DNA of 64,000 nucleotides from Capitulum mitella (lineage: Eukaryota > Arthropoda > Thecostraca > Pollicipedomorpha > Pollicipedidae), in contig CP099846.1 of the NCBI GenBank assembly GCA_030062745.1, positions 20,266,621-20,330,620 on the forward strand, written 5' to 3'. A model generated the notes under the pieces. It was not told the DNA's origin. It did no database searches and was given only the letters and a program-made list of their open reading frames with translations. The position numbers were made by a program, and so were the translations under genes. Position 1 is the first letter of the stretch; each line of letters begins with the position of its first letter. Positions 34,451-45,784 of the stretch are shown piece by piece.

Positions 34451-35232
34451 GTAGCAAAATACAGTTTTGTACACTTTTGGGGATGTGGGCCGCTTCGATC
34501 AGGAGCCCCTCTGGGCCTGGACCCCCACTTCTCCATTTATTATTTGATTTCGCAATAACTTTCTTCACGGGCATGTATCTAACCGGAACGGGCCCTTATC
34601 AGCAACCAAGAGTTTTCTATGTATGCCTGCTTCACGCTTTGACTGGACACCCTGAGTGACTGAAGAGCGAGGCTGTCTGAACAAATGCAACAAACACCTG
34701 ACGTAAAATACGTCAGGTAAAATACGCCTTTTTGGCTTTAATGAGCATAGCCAAGTGGTTTATTACAATCTTAAAGACCATTCGGTCCCTGTAAAATTAC
34801 GATATATGTGTACATGTATTCATACACATAACGAAATACAATTTGGGCCCTTTTTGGAAATGTAGGTCCTTTTGGTCAGGGGCCACTCTAGGCCTGGACC
34901 CCCACTTCTCAAAACATTTCTCCAGCCCTGACTGCGGGACATTCCAAAGTTTCTGAAAATGTTCTCGGGAAATGGCTATGAAAAACTACGACGTTATCGA
35001 GGGGTCCGATGCTGAGGACAAACTGGAATGTAGCCAGTCTTGTTAAGTCATAAAGACGGCCTTTACGGAAGAAAACTCTGCTCTTGTGCGCGAGGCTGTT
35101 GCCTTATTCAGGCCACCTGGCAGCGCTTTGTCGTTTTGTAACCGACCTTACCGTGAGGCACTTTACTACATGATCGCTGCATTCTAGTCTAGTCCATGAC
35201 TAAAGCAGATGTATTGTGCTGGAACGTCAAGC

Positions 35233-37916
35233 CAGGGGCGTAGCCAGGATTCCGCCCAGGAGGGCCAAGTTGGATCAAGGGGGCTCTTGTAACCAATAGG
35301 GGCCCTCGCCAAGGGCGGATCCAGGATTTCATCAAGGCGGGGGGAGAGGGGTGAAGGCGAATAGTCAGCGCGGGGCCCCCATTTTTTGTCCTTCAGATAT
35401 GAAAAATGACGTAACTTCGTTTTTTGCCATATAAAATAGCCGAAAAAATCAAACGGGTCACTTTATTTAACAAAATTCTGCGTTTTGTTTCCGAACAAAG
35501 TGGCTAAAACATGACAAAAAACGGCGAGATTTTAGGCCGTTCCTTCCCTCCCTCCATTTGAAATGTCGTGTCTGTATCTGGCCCAGGAGCCCGTCTGTCC
35601 CCCCCCCCCCATCCAGTGGCTTCTGGGGATTTTTTCTTTTGTCAGCCTAGTTTAGGTTCCCTCTTGCAGTTGCAGGGGCACTTTTGGTGATCTCGGGCCG
35701 TCTGCCTTGCCAGGACCCTCCAGTGGCTTCAGTTTCCTTTTACAGTTTCACGTGTCCCGCGGGACGTCTCAGGCGCTCCTTTGGCAGTTTCAGGGGCACC
35801 TCGGACAGTCTCAGGGACCCATCTCGCAGTTTCAGGGACGCTTAAGCCATCTCGGGTTTCCTCCTGTCGTCCCTGGGACGTTTTTGCTTTCTAAGGAGCC
35901 TCTCAAGCACTAAAAAAACTGTTTAGGTCTCTCTCTGCCGAGACAGAGGCGTCTCTGGCAATCCCCTAGGATCTTTGGCCATTTCAGGAATAGTCTGGAC
36001 GTGTCAAGGTCTAGTAGTCTCAGGGGCTCCTATTTCTAGAGACTTCTAGTTAGCAGTCTCAAATGTCCCTCTCTAGCAGTCTCAGTGGACCCCGTGTGGT
36101 CCTGGGTACCCCTCTTATCGTTTCTGGGAAACATTTTTACCCTCCCAGGGGCCCTCTGGCAGTTACAAAAGACCTTTTGGCAGTTTCAGGGCCCCTGTGC
36201 AGTGTCATAGGGCCTCTGAATGCCTCCGGTGGTCTCCATGGCTGTATCAAGGGTCTTCCTCTGTTGCATGAGGTATATCTGGCAGTCTTTTAGGGCCCCT
36301 CTAGCCGTAACAAGGGGCTCTTTTGGCGCTTCAGGGGCCTTACTGGCAGTCTCAGGGGGGCCTTGCCTGTGCCAGGAGCCCGCTTTTCACACTCGGAAAC
36401 CCTCTGGTCGTCCAGCGCCGCCATAAAACCCAAAGACCGTTTCAGGGGCCCTCTTATTGTCTTTGCCTCGCAGGGGCTCTGACACCTTTTTGGCGGTCTC
36501 AGGGATCATCTGCGGTGTACGGCCCATGTTGCCGTCTCAGAAACCACATAACCTTCCCGGTGGCCCCTGACAGCATCAAGAACCCCTCAAGGTTTCAAAA
36601 AGACCAGTGTTGCCCATTCGTGGCTCCTCTCGAGGTTGAGAAGGTCCCCGACGAATCCCCGTCCAAGGGGACCCTCTGGCTGGCCAGGGTCTCCTTATGC
36701 CGTGCTAGGTACTTTCTTAAGTTCCTTCCGTCTCAGGTGCCTCTCTGGCAGTTTTAGCGGTCTCATGAACCCTTTGCCGTGTTGGGGCCCCTTTCGGTCC
36801 CAGGGGCCCTTGAAGAGTTTCAAGGGCCCTTCTTTCCATCTTATGGTCCATCTTACCGCGTCAAGGTCCCATTAACCCCCACGGAGGCCCTCTGACTACA
36901 TCAAGAACCTTCAGCGTTCCACTCACAGGGGCCCCCTAGGGACTCAGTCCTCATCTTGGCCGTCTCCGGGGCCCTATGAGCCGTCTGGTGGTCTCAGAGA
37001 CACTCTGCCGTGCTGGGGCCTTGTTTTGGTCTCAGAGGCCCTTTGGGAGATTTATAGGCCCTCTATGCGCCTCAGAGGTCATCTAACCCTCCAGGAAACT
37101 TCCCTGACTGCATCAAGAGCCCGTCAGGTTCTTATAGAGACACCGTGAAGCTCAAACGGAGCCCCTTCGGGGCTCCTTTTAGGTTTCACGGGGCCCCTTC
37201 TCAGACCTCAGGGGAAGGGGGCGATTTCCCCAATTGCTCCCCCTTTGGATCCGCGCCTGGCCCCCGTAATCAGTGGGTCCCATGTGGTTAAAATTACTGT
37301 CGATTTGTAAAGGGGCCCCACTGAAGTGCAAAGGGGCGCACGCCTGTAAAGCCTGGTGAGTGCCTCTCACAGGTCGGCACGGACATAATTACAGGAAAGC
37401 AGGTGCCCCTGAATGATCGTTTAGGGGCCCCTGTTGGCCAGGGGGCCAATGCCTGTCTGTAGAAGGCACCCTATCCGCCTGTAAAGGGCTCCTGTCGGCC
37501 TCTGGAGGCAGGAGCAGGGGCCTTTTTCCAGACCGAACGAAGGTGCCTTCAGAGGCTGACAGGGGCCCTTTATGGGCCGACAGGGGGCCCTCCCCAGGCA
37601 AGCAGTGAACTCCCCTACAAAGATAGCAGGGGCCCCTAAACGCTCATTCAGACCACGGGCCTCTCTTCATAGCACACAAAGCCTTTTTGTATATTCAGAG
37701 TACGTTTTCTTTAGGTTCGTAAGCCTTCGTTAATGCTTAAAATATTCTTATTTTGCTTTAATTGTCTGTTTCGGACAGTGCAAGACGCACTGCGGGCGCC
37801 ACACGCTATCCAAAGAACAGGCGCCTTCGGCCCATGGGGTCCCGCTCGGCCGCCAGGGGTCCCGCTTGACCTCCAGGGGGGCCATGGCCCCTTTGGCCCC
37901 CTTGGCTACGCCACTG
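35233..37916 (-). mobile_element. Right 2.68-kb minisatellite element (inverted pair)
   Basis: Begins CAGGGGCGTAGCCAGGATT and ends GGCTACGCCACTG. Flanks CGTCAAGC (35225-35232) and CGTCAACT (37917-37924) agree at 6 of 8 bases, which supports an independent hAT-type insertion. The body is the same 22-bp minisatellite seen in the left element, here reading CAGGGGCCCTCTGGCAGTCT. No transposase is seen. Confidence 0.82.
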
Positions 37917-38707
37917 CGTCAACTACGGGTCATAAATTACAGGCGTTTATGGTTTACGGTTTCGGAGAGAAAACGCTGATGCACCAGAAAAGCCGGTGCG
38001 TAAGCAGGCACGCCTTAGCGCGCGTGCACATGGTTGTTATTATCTGCGTTTGGCCGTTACGTTTAATGTCACTTTACAACGATGTGACAGTAGAACCCAA
38101 TGGGCCGTTTTGTTCTAAGCAGCAGTGGAGCCGAGGGTAGCAGGATTATTGGTGTTGCAAAGGCAACACCAAAAGCGCAGATGGTGCCACCCCTGAGCGG
38201 AGCGGTTCTCGAGGAGTCCGTCCTGAGTGCTACAAGCGCGCTGTTGGCACTGACGCTATCTTCTCAGATAACACAGCCGTAAACATGGGGCGGCCGTTGA
38301 CTTTGCAAGTGACCCACGCACTGGACAGCCACAGGCGTCGCCAGGATGTGTAGATAGAGAGCGATTGGAAACCGACTGTTGCCAGCAGTGGCGCAGCCAG
38401 GATTATTTGACGGGGAACATGTATGTTTCCAAGATGGGCCCCTACGCTAATGACAAAGGACTACCAGGTAAACAGTGTGCATAGCCTTCATAGGCTATGC
38501 ACACTAGCTGCGCCCCCCTCCCCAAATACTGTTCGTCGCATAGGGTGTCTTCAGGGCTTGCAAACAGGTGTGTCGATTTGTATTCTTTTGAGAGGGTCCT
38601 GGCCCACCCAATGTTGATTTGGGTCCCCCACGATTGGCCCCCCCAGTATTTCCTACTGGTTTTAAGGGGGAATGAGTAATATCAACGAAGAGAACAGCAG
38701 CAATCAG

Positions 38708-38866
38708 CAGTGGGGGAACCTTTGTAAAGATGGGGGGGGGACAAACGCGATTTTTATCTCGTTTCTTTCCATGCCATTCCATTAGTTATAAGATTAATCT
38801 TAAATGTTGCCCAAAGTTGGGGGGGGGGGGCAGCTGCCCCCTGCCCCCGCGGTTCCAACGCCCCTG
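38708..38866 (-). mobile_element. Small MITE, family E copy 2, nested in family D copy 2
   Basis: Starts CAGTGGGGGAACC and ends CCAACGCCCCTG. Shares CGCGATTTTTATCTCGTTTC with the copy at 21847. Confidence 0.65.
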
Positions 38867-38967
38867 GCCGCAGTAGGTCAGAGATAGAGAGTGAAGAATA
38901 AAGTCTAAAGCGATGTATTTATCTATCTTGCTATCTTGCACCTACCCATCTGCCTGTATGTATATAT

Positions 38968-38968
<1 letters not shown>

Positions 38969-39024
<56 letters not shown>
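38969..39024. repeat. (CA)n(TA)n microsatellite inside family D copy 2
   Basis: About 11 CA then about 17 TA units. The same internal position holds TA-rich sequence in family D copy 3, so the microsatellite travels with the element. Confidence 0.93.
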
Positions 39025-39025
<1 letters not shown>

Positions 39026-40439
39026 GGGGATAAATACAGAGTGTTATTTGATAAATAGTTACAGAAAAGCTTATAAATTTCCGTTGGTTTTTGGGTTAAA
39101 TCTGATGGGAAACCCACATTTCGGGGAAGTAAAGTTGTCGGGCCTTCGGCTTGGCCCCTCCTCCCTATGATTTACAGAAATCGACACCCCAGCATGCAGC
39201 CTTGATCCTGAGGCGTGTATCAGGCATTCAGAATTTCCAGCGGCTCTAAATTTTGTTGTTTTCTCGACTTATCAAAGAAACTTCTCCACGGAAGCCTCGG
39301 ATTTTCTCGGGGACTTTTAAGAGCATGGTGGACAACCTTATATTGCAGCCAGTCTTAAACCTCATGCCTACATATGATGCTGTTTTTTTTCATAGCTTAG
39401 AAATATAGCATACTTTTGGTGTTCAGGTGCCTTGCTGGGGCGTCGTTCGTGTGAATGACTGGGGAGAAGCAGAGCCGAGAGGGCCCGAAATGTCTCCAAA
39501 ATGCGGATGTGTCAACGGATTTCGGGCACTTTGATTGACCGACGGCAATTTTTCATTTGTTCTAAAATTAAAGTATTTATGGAAGATACTAATGGCTTTC
39601 TGTTTGATTGACCATTTAACGTTTCAAGTTTATGGCGGTAAATGAAACTGCTCATCACGGTGAACAACATAGCGGCCGCACGTGCCATTTCAACTTTCAG
39701 TTCATTGAGAGCAAAATATTGGAACAGATCGATAGATGTGCGTTGATACGTTGATGTTAACTTCAAAAGAAGCAAGGCTTTAGGTAGCCTGCAACAAGTC
39801 CATTGTACGCCACAAGGAACGAGCCACACAGCGTAAGCAATTTACGTGCTTCAGCATAAGCGTGCATTTGTGTGGGCTTAGCATTCCAAGTCCATGGGAT
39901 TGCTTCTGATTGCTTTCGGATAATCCGAAATCTCCTGATATCTTGAACTCTCCTGGCGTCGTACCGTGTAGGTCATTGGTTGGTAAACCAAGAAACGCCA
40001 ATCGAATTTGAAAGAAGACTCGGGGAGGACCTCTCTTTAGATGGGTTATCCGGGTCAGTTCTTACCGGTCTGATCCTACTGGTCTTCTCTCATTACGACG
40101 AGGCATGTTATGCGTCCTGTGCAATCGTGAGATTCTCGGGCGACATCCAAACGTTTCTGCAGGCCCCAAGTTGCTGTGGTTTCACTGATCTGCCATTCCC
40201 CCACAGAGCTGAGTTGCTACGCTGTTAGAATTCACAACACATCAACAGCCCTGACAATTTCAGTCAGACCCACTGGGGCTACACGCACCAAGTGCGTCCA
40301 TAAATTCAGGCCGCTGTTTACGCCGGACGTGCAGGACGCAGCGTCTCTCGGGACTCGGTAACGCATATGCGAATGCGCATATGCTTCAAGGACAAGGAGA
40401 CAAACAACCGACGTCAGACTAGTAAAATTCTGCCACCGG

Positions 40440-40812
40440 TCGAACCACCACCACGCGCCACGTAAGCGGCCATATCGCGCGCGCCATGCGCGTGCGTCAC
40501 GCATGTGGCGGGCGGCTGGCAGCACCGCGCCGCCGTGCCGAGACGGTCTCAAAACGTGTGGATCGCGCGCGTGACGCGACTGGCCGCCGCGGGCCGCTGT
40601 CGCCATCTGGCGGCGTCCGGCGGCCCGGCGGCGGCGGGCCCCGCTGACCGGCCAGTCAGCTGAGCCGCCAGTCACTGCTGAGCGGAGCCGGGCGACCGGT
40701 CTGTCTCTGCGCCAGTCTCGAGCGGCGTCAGCGAGGCGCGCGGGCTGCTGCTGGGAGCCCGCGCAGTGTCAGTGTCACAGGTGAACGCGTCCGTGACGGA
40801 GCTGGGGCGGCC
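40440..40812 (+). promoter_or_regulatory. CpG-dense presumptive promoter and 5' UTR of the long ine form
   Basis: GC and CpG content rise sharply from about 40,440 up to the start codon at 40,813, after ordinary composition upstream. No TATA box or initiator stands out. This is a composition-based inference. Confidence 0.35.
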
Positions 40813-41545
40813 ATGGACGGCGCGCGGCAAGCCGCCGAGGCCAGTGAAGAGCGGACGGACGCCGGCGCCGAGACGTCGGGACTCGACGCGGGCGCGAACT
40901 CGGCGCCGGCGGACGGCGCCGCCTCGCCGATGTGCGCGCAGCTGACTGAGCCGCAGCGGGCGCGCACCGAGAGCTGCGGCGCCGCCATCGCGCCGACGTC
41001 AGCGGCGGCACCACCGGGCGCGTCGCCGCCGGCGGTGCCGCCGCCGCTGGACTGGCCGGGCCGGGCGTCCTCGCAGCGCCAGAAGCGGCGCTTCACAGTG
41101 ACTCGGCTGGAGGAGGTGCCCGGCCGGCCGGCGGCCGACGCGCAGAGCGGCGACCAGCCGCCCGTCGAGGTCACCACGCCCGACGCCGACGCCTGGGACT
41201 ACGGCGAGCCGCCGCTGGCCTCGCCGCCCCCTATCCGGCCGCCGCCGGGGCCGCGCCAGCGGCCGCTGGCCACCGGCAACTCCGCCACGGTCCAGCCGGC
41301 GCTGGTCGGCCCGCTGCTGGCCGCCCAGCTGGCCACGCAGCCGGCCGGCCTGCAGCGCACGCTGCTCCCGTTCCGGCTGGGCGCGACGGCCACCATGCAG
41401 CCGGGCCTGAGCGGGCCGCTGTACCGGCAACTCACGTCGCCCCACTTCAACAACGCGCACACCATCTCTTACGGCCACTCGGACGGGCGCAGCCTGACCG
41501 TGCGTCGCCTGCTGGACTGGGAGATGCCAGACCTCCACACCGTCC
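40813..41545 (+). CDS. ine: ine exon 1: long cytoplasmic N-terminus (residues 1-244)
   Basis: A 733-bp open stretch starts at an ATG in good context (GCGGCCATGG) and ends at a strong donor, C|GTAAGT, phase 1. The protein is rich in Ala, Pro and Gly and looks disordered, except for [12 protein letters not shown] near residues 91-102 and a less biased end ([20 protein letters not shown] and [14 protein letters not shown]). Extreme GC content keeps several other frames open too, so the call rests on the donor, the phase match to exon 2, and the length expected of a long inebriated isoform. Confidence 0.72.
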
Positions 41546-44500
41546 GTAAGTATGCAAGGTAAACACTCGAGCGCCGGCCGGCCGGCCGGCCGCCGACCCG
41601 CGGCCAGGGCCGCCGAGCACGGAACCACGTGCCGACACGCGCGCCGGCAGTGCGGCGCCACCCCCTTTCCCGTGTTCCCGTCGGACGACGCGGGTCTCTC
41701 GGAACGCCGCGCGTCTGGTGGACTTTGCCCACGGGAGGTCATCGTGGCTGCGGAGAGTCCTCTCCTTTCCAGGGAATCATGTCATTCTGAATGGGGCGAG
41801 GTCGAGCTCTGCAGAGGTAATGAATGTGGTTTATCTTAGGAATGCATTTCGTAACTAGCTTTATAGCAGCGACGAAACTTAGTGGGATTGTATCAGTGTG
41901 GATATGGTCTGTCGAGTTTAAAATATCAAGGGACTTTTCGCAGCATTCAGGTCTCGTCAAGCAACAGAGAGGAATCATGTGGGATGACGGGGCAATTTGG
42001 AATTGGAAGTTTTCCGAAAGAATGTTTTTAGGCTTCAAACTCCAACCCTGGACGTCGCCATTCAAGGAAAATGGGGCCAACTACGAGGTACGGACGTCTT
42101 AAGGAAGTTGATGCGACCGAGGGAGAGACGCCCTAAAGCGATCCCATTTATTCTGTGCCGAATGCCAAGAACGCCACGCATTCGGCTTGTTCCCGACATT
42201 TCAGCGGAACAATGGTTAATCAGTAGGTTTACCGGGGACACCAGACACCAGTCGGATACAGTGGCCACCGTGCCCGTGCCGGATTACATGTGTCTGAAGC
42301 CGGCCTGTAAACAGTTCACTCAGTCCCCTGCCAGCCAGCAGAGGCGGGCTGTGCTGCTGCTCGGAATGCCCCATGTGGTCATCAGCGATAACCCGAACCA
42401 AGTCTCCCCGGCTCCCCCCACGCGCGGCTATCGGCGCGGCGGAGATGCCTGACATCCGGACTGACTTCCGGTCTTGCGAGCGTCGGCAGGCCTCGGCAGG
42501 CGGCGCGGGACCGGTGATGACAGCAGGCCGGTCGTATCGCCGCAGAGACTGATGCAAGAACTGTGCTGTTTTTTTTCCGCGCCTCCGGCGCCTCGCGTCG
42601 CCACACTGTACCTTCACCAGAGCCGACCGACGAGATCTGATGACCTGATCGGCGTCAAGCTAGGAGCTACCCGGCGACTTGGTAGATGTTTACGAAGTCC
42701 CCGAGGTCGCGAACATATATCAGAGCCAGCAGGCGTGTCTCCGGCCTGCGCCATCGCCGCAGTTCAATGGCGCATCCATTGCGCAACCCAGGCGCCACAC
42801 AGCGACGCATGTTTGCGCGTCCGGTGCGCCGTCTCTGTCAAGATCCCGTCGGCGACGGTCACGGATCGCCGTGTAAACAGCGGCCGCCTGCCGTGCGGCC
42901 GGCCCGTGTGACGGACGACGTCAACACGGGTGACCCCGGCGCGAAGGACGGCCGGCGGTGCCCGGAGACGCTGCCCGACCACCTGGGGCGAGGACGGGAG
43001 ACGCCGCCCGACCACCTGGGGCGAGGACGGGCCGCCGGGAGGCCGCCGCCGCCCGGAGACGGAGACGCGTCCCCGCCGAGCCGGCCTACCGCTGGCTGAG
43101 GACTGCTGACTCCGGCGCGCGGGCCGACCGCCGGCCGCGCGGGGTGCCACGGACGCACCGGCTGAGATTCGGTGACCGACCCGGGCACAGCAGGCCGATC
43201 CGACCGGTGACAGACAGACCACCCGGGGACGGACGGGACCCGACCACAGCAGACCAGTCCAACCGGCCACAGACAGACTACCCGGGGACGGACGGTGGTG
43301 TGCCGACTCAACCAGGTGACCGTGGAGCCGGGCACTGTCCACCACCACCAGAAGTGTTGCTTTGGGCCTGACTCAAGGCCTTGTTGGTCACAAAGTCGGT
43401 GCGTTGACTGACGTTCAAGCTGCCTAGTTTGGGACCCTTTCCTAGGTAGCCTTCTGTGCCCAACACGTGGATGGGTTACCGTGAGTACACTGTAGGTAGA
43501 TACAACCTTTGAATGTTTAAGATTAAATTGGTTGTGCTTTGGATGCCAAAAGCGCCCCGTCCATGGACGCAAAGGTGGGTAATTTTCCACGAAACCTGTA
43601 TGTTAACCAATGCAGGTGTGTCGTGGAATGCTATGCAGGCTGTCATGGAGCTGGTTATTGTCCTTAGCAGGGTCGATGCCATTCACTTGCGATCTTCTCA
43701 TTTGCAATGCATCGCGGTCGAAGAATTTGTGAGTGCTGCAGGTAGTACACAGCAGAGGTGTCGATTTGTTTTGTTTTGTGGGGGTCATGCCCCTAGCCCC
43801 ACCAGTGTTGATCTTGGTCTGTACAAAGCCCCTCATTGTCTTCTGCTGGTTTTAACGAGGGGGATAGTTTATTATTTGATAAATGATGGCCAAGAAAATG
43901 AAAATTCAAATTGCCGTTGATCAAAATAGAGTGGACTAAATCCGTTGCCAAACTCATTTTCAGGGAGGCTAGGTCGTCAGGCCCTCGGCTCACCTCCCCC
44001 CTCCACACCTCCTCCATAATTGTCACAAAGCGACCATCCTGGTGCGCAGGACAGAACGTCATCCTTCTTACAGAAGCCTCCGGTAATACTTTACGACATA
44101 CCGTCTGCTGGCCGTCTTGTGGGGTAGAATTTACATCTGACGCCAATCCAATACGCCGTGTCGATGGACCGATCGGTTTTTATTTTCCAGATCTCCTGTT
44201 CATCGGACCAAACGATTTACTTTTTCCTTTGCATTTTTGACGGACGAAACAGCGACGCATGTTTCTGCTTTAGACGAGTGTGGAATGTATCTCGGTGGCG
44301 TTGTTTCCTCGGAGGCATTTCGGACTCAGGATGGGCAAATCCGCAGACCGGCCAGAGCCACTGGGCGACACGTGGCCATCTGACAGTGCACCGGCGGAAC
44401 CGTGAAAATCGACGGTCATCTGAACCCAAAGGGCTCCGGCTCTGGCGTGGAAACAGGCGCCTGTTTCGGCCGGTAGCTCGGCCAGATGAGACCACCGCGT

Positions 44501-45702
44501 CCGGAAGAGCTGGCCGACAGCGCTGGTCTCCGAATGCACTCGTTAACTTTTGACGATGTCCGGCCGCCGTGGTTGCTGCGCCGTGCCACTGGGACGTGAT
44601 TATGGTCCGTATTTGTAAATACGCTAGGACCGAGGTGCGTTCGGTGCGACGCGAAGGAATCGCCAGCAGTTTGGTGTCCTGTACCCTTCTGTGAGGATGC
44701 CGCTGTCAGCTCATCCTGGTCTGGAAACCAGGCCTGCTTACATAAACATGGCCTCGCCTCAAGAACATCTGTGCAAACAAACGACGGTGTAGGGAAACGT
44801 ATGCTGGCGGGCGATATTTATTGCTGGTCCTTTTAAGGCGTCTCAGTTTCGGTTTAAAGAACATTATGTCGATTCGAGAGGTGTTGTCCCGCATGATGAT
44901 GAAAATTTCGAAATTGATACAATGAGCGGTGAAGCAGACTGCATATGAAATTTTAATCCATTTGTTTATGAATGTCTTGAATGTGCCCTTGTTTTCTCGT
45001 CAAGTATTTGAGGTATTGTTCTTGAAATTTACGGCTTTGACGTGACATCATAGAACTAGATGAAGTATTATCGTCATTCGTAAATCAGTTTTCCTGGACG
45101 TCTTATCTCTTCCTAAGCAGTCTACATTGTTAGTCTGGGATACAGCGAGAAATAGTCGCTGACGCGGGTTGTTTTCGGTTTCAGTGACAGCGACATAGAC
45201 AGCGGCTCCTCGAGGACGGTGGAACCGACCCGCCACTGCTCACGGGGCAGGACCACGTGGACCAACAAGGTGGAGTTCGTGCTGGCCTGCCTGGGCTACA
45301 CGGTGGGGCTCGGCAACCTGTGGCGGTTCCCGTACCTCTGCTACCGGTCCGGCGGAGGTGGGTCTGCCACCAGTTGGCCCTCTACACAACACTTGCACCG
45401 TAACGTAATGTATACGTAGCTTTAACCGGCTGGAAAATCGCAGATAGAGGAGTAGCGACTCAGATTAATTAGACCTAAAATGCCCATTTTATTTCCTACT
45501 CTGTTTCTGTAACAGAAACGGGTCTACACCATGCAATAATGGTAAAGAATGACTTGGGTTGTACATTTATTATTGGTATCAGTACGTGGTTGTTATACCC
45601 GCGAAACAAAAAGAAAACGAAGCGTTTTAATGCATGCATTCCCTGGCAAAGATGAAGTTTCAGCAAGTGACGCATGCCAGCACCGAAAGTAAACAAAGAA
45701 AC

Positions 45703-45784
<82 letters not shown>

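Larger units (their letters stand above)
38565..39192 (+). mobile_element. hAT-type MITE, family D copy 2
   Basis: Starts CAGGTGTGTCGATTTG and ends AATCGACACCCCAG. It is expanded to 628 bp by a family E MITE (38708-38866) and an internal CA/TA tract (38969-39024). A further family D fragment lies near 39,468-39,560. Flanks agree at only 5 of 8 bases. Confidence 0.78.

Noticed and set aside
29112-37916. A single Polinton-like element with very long inverted ends
   Set aside because: No polymerase, integrase, protease or capsid-like protein is seen in the spacer, and each arm has its own hAT-like tips.
39512-39829. Minus-strand open frame of 105 codons
   Set aside because: It overlaps a family D fragment at one end and shows no domain or splice context.
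40999-41742. Long minus-strand open frame opposite ine exon 1
   Set aside because: Arg- and Gly-rich translation with no family pattern, produced by stop-poor GC-rich DNA. The plus-strand frame ends at a strong donor with fitting phase.
42640-42875. An extra ine exon reading [16 protein letters not shown]
   Set aside because: The composition looks coding-like, but no GT donor fits at its end and the phases already agree without it.
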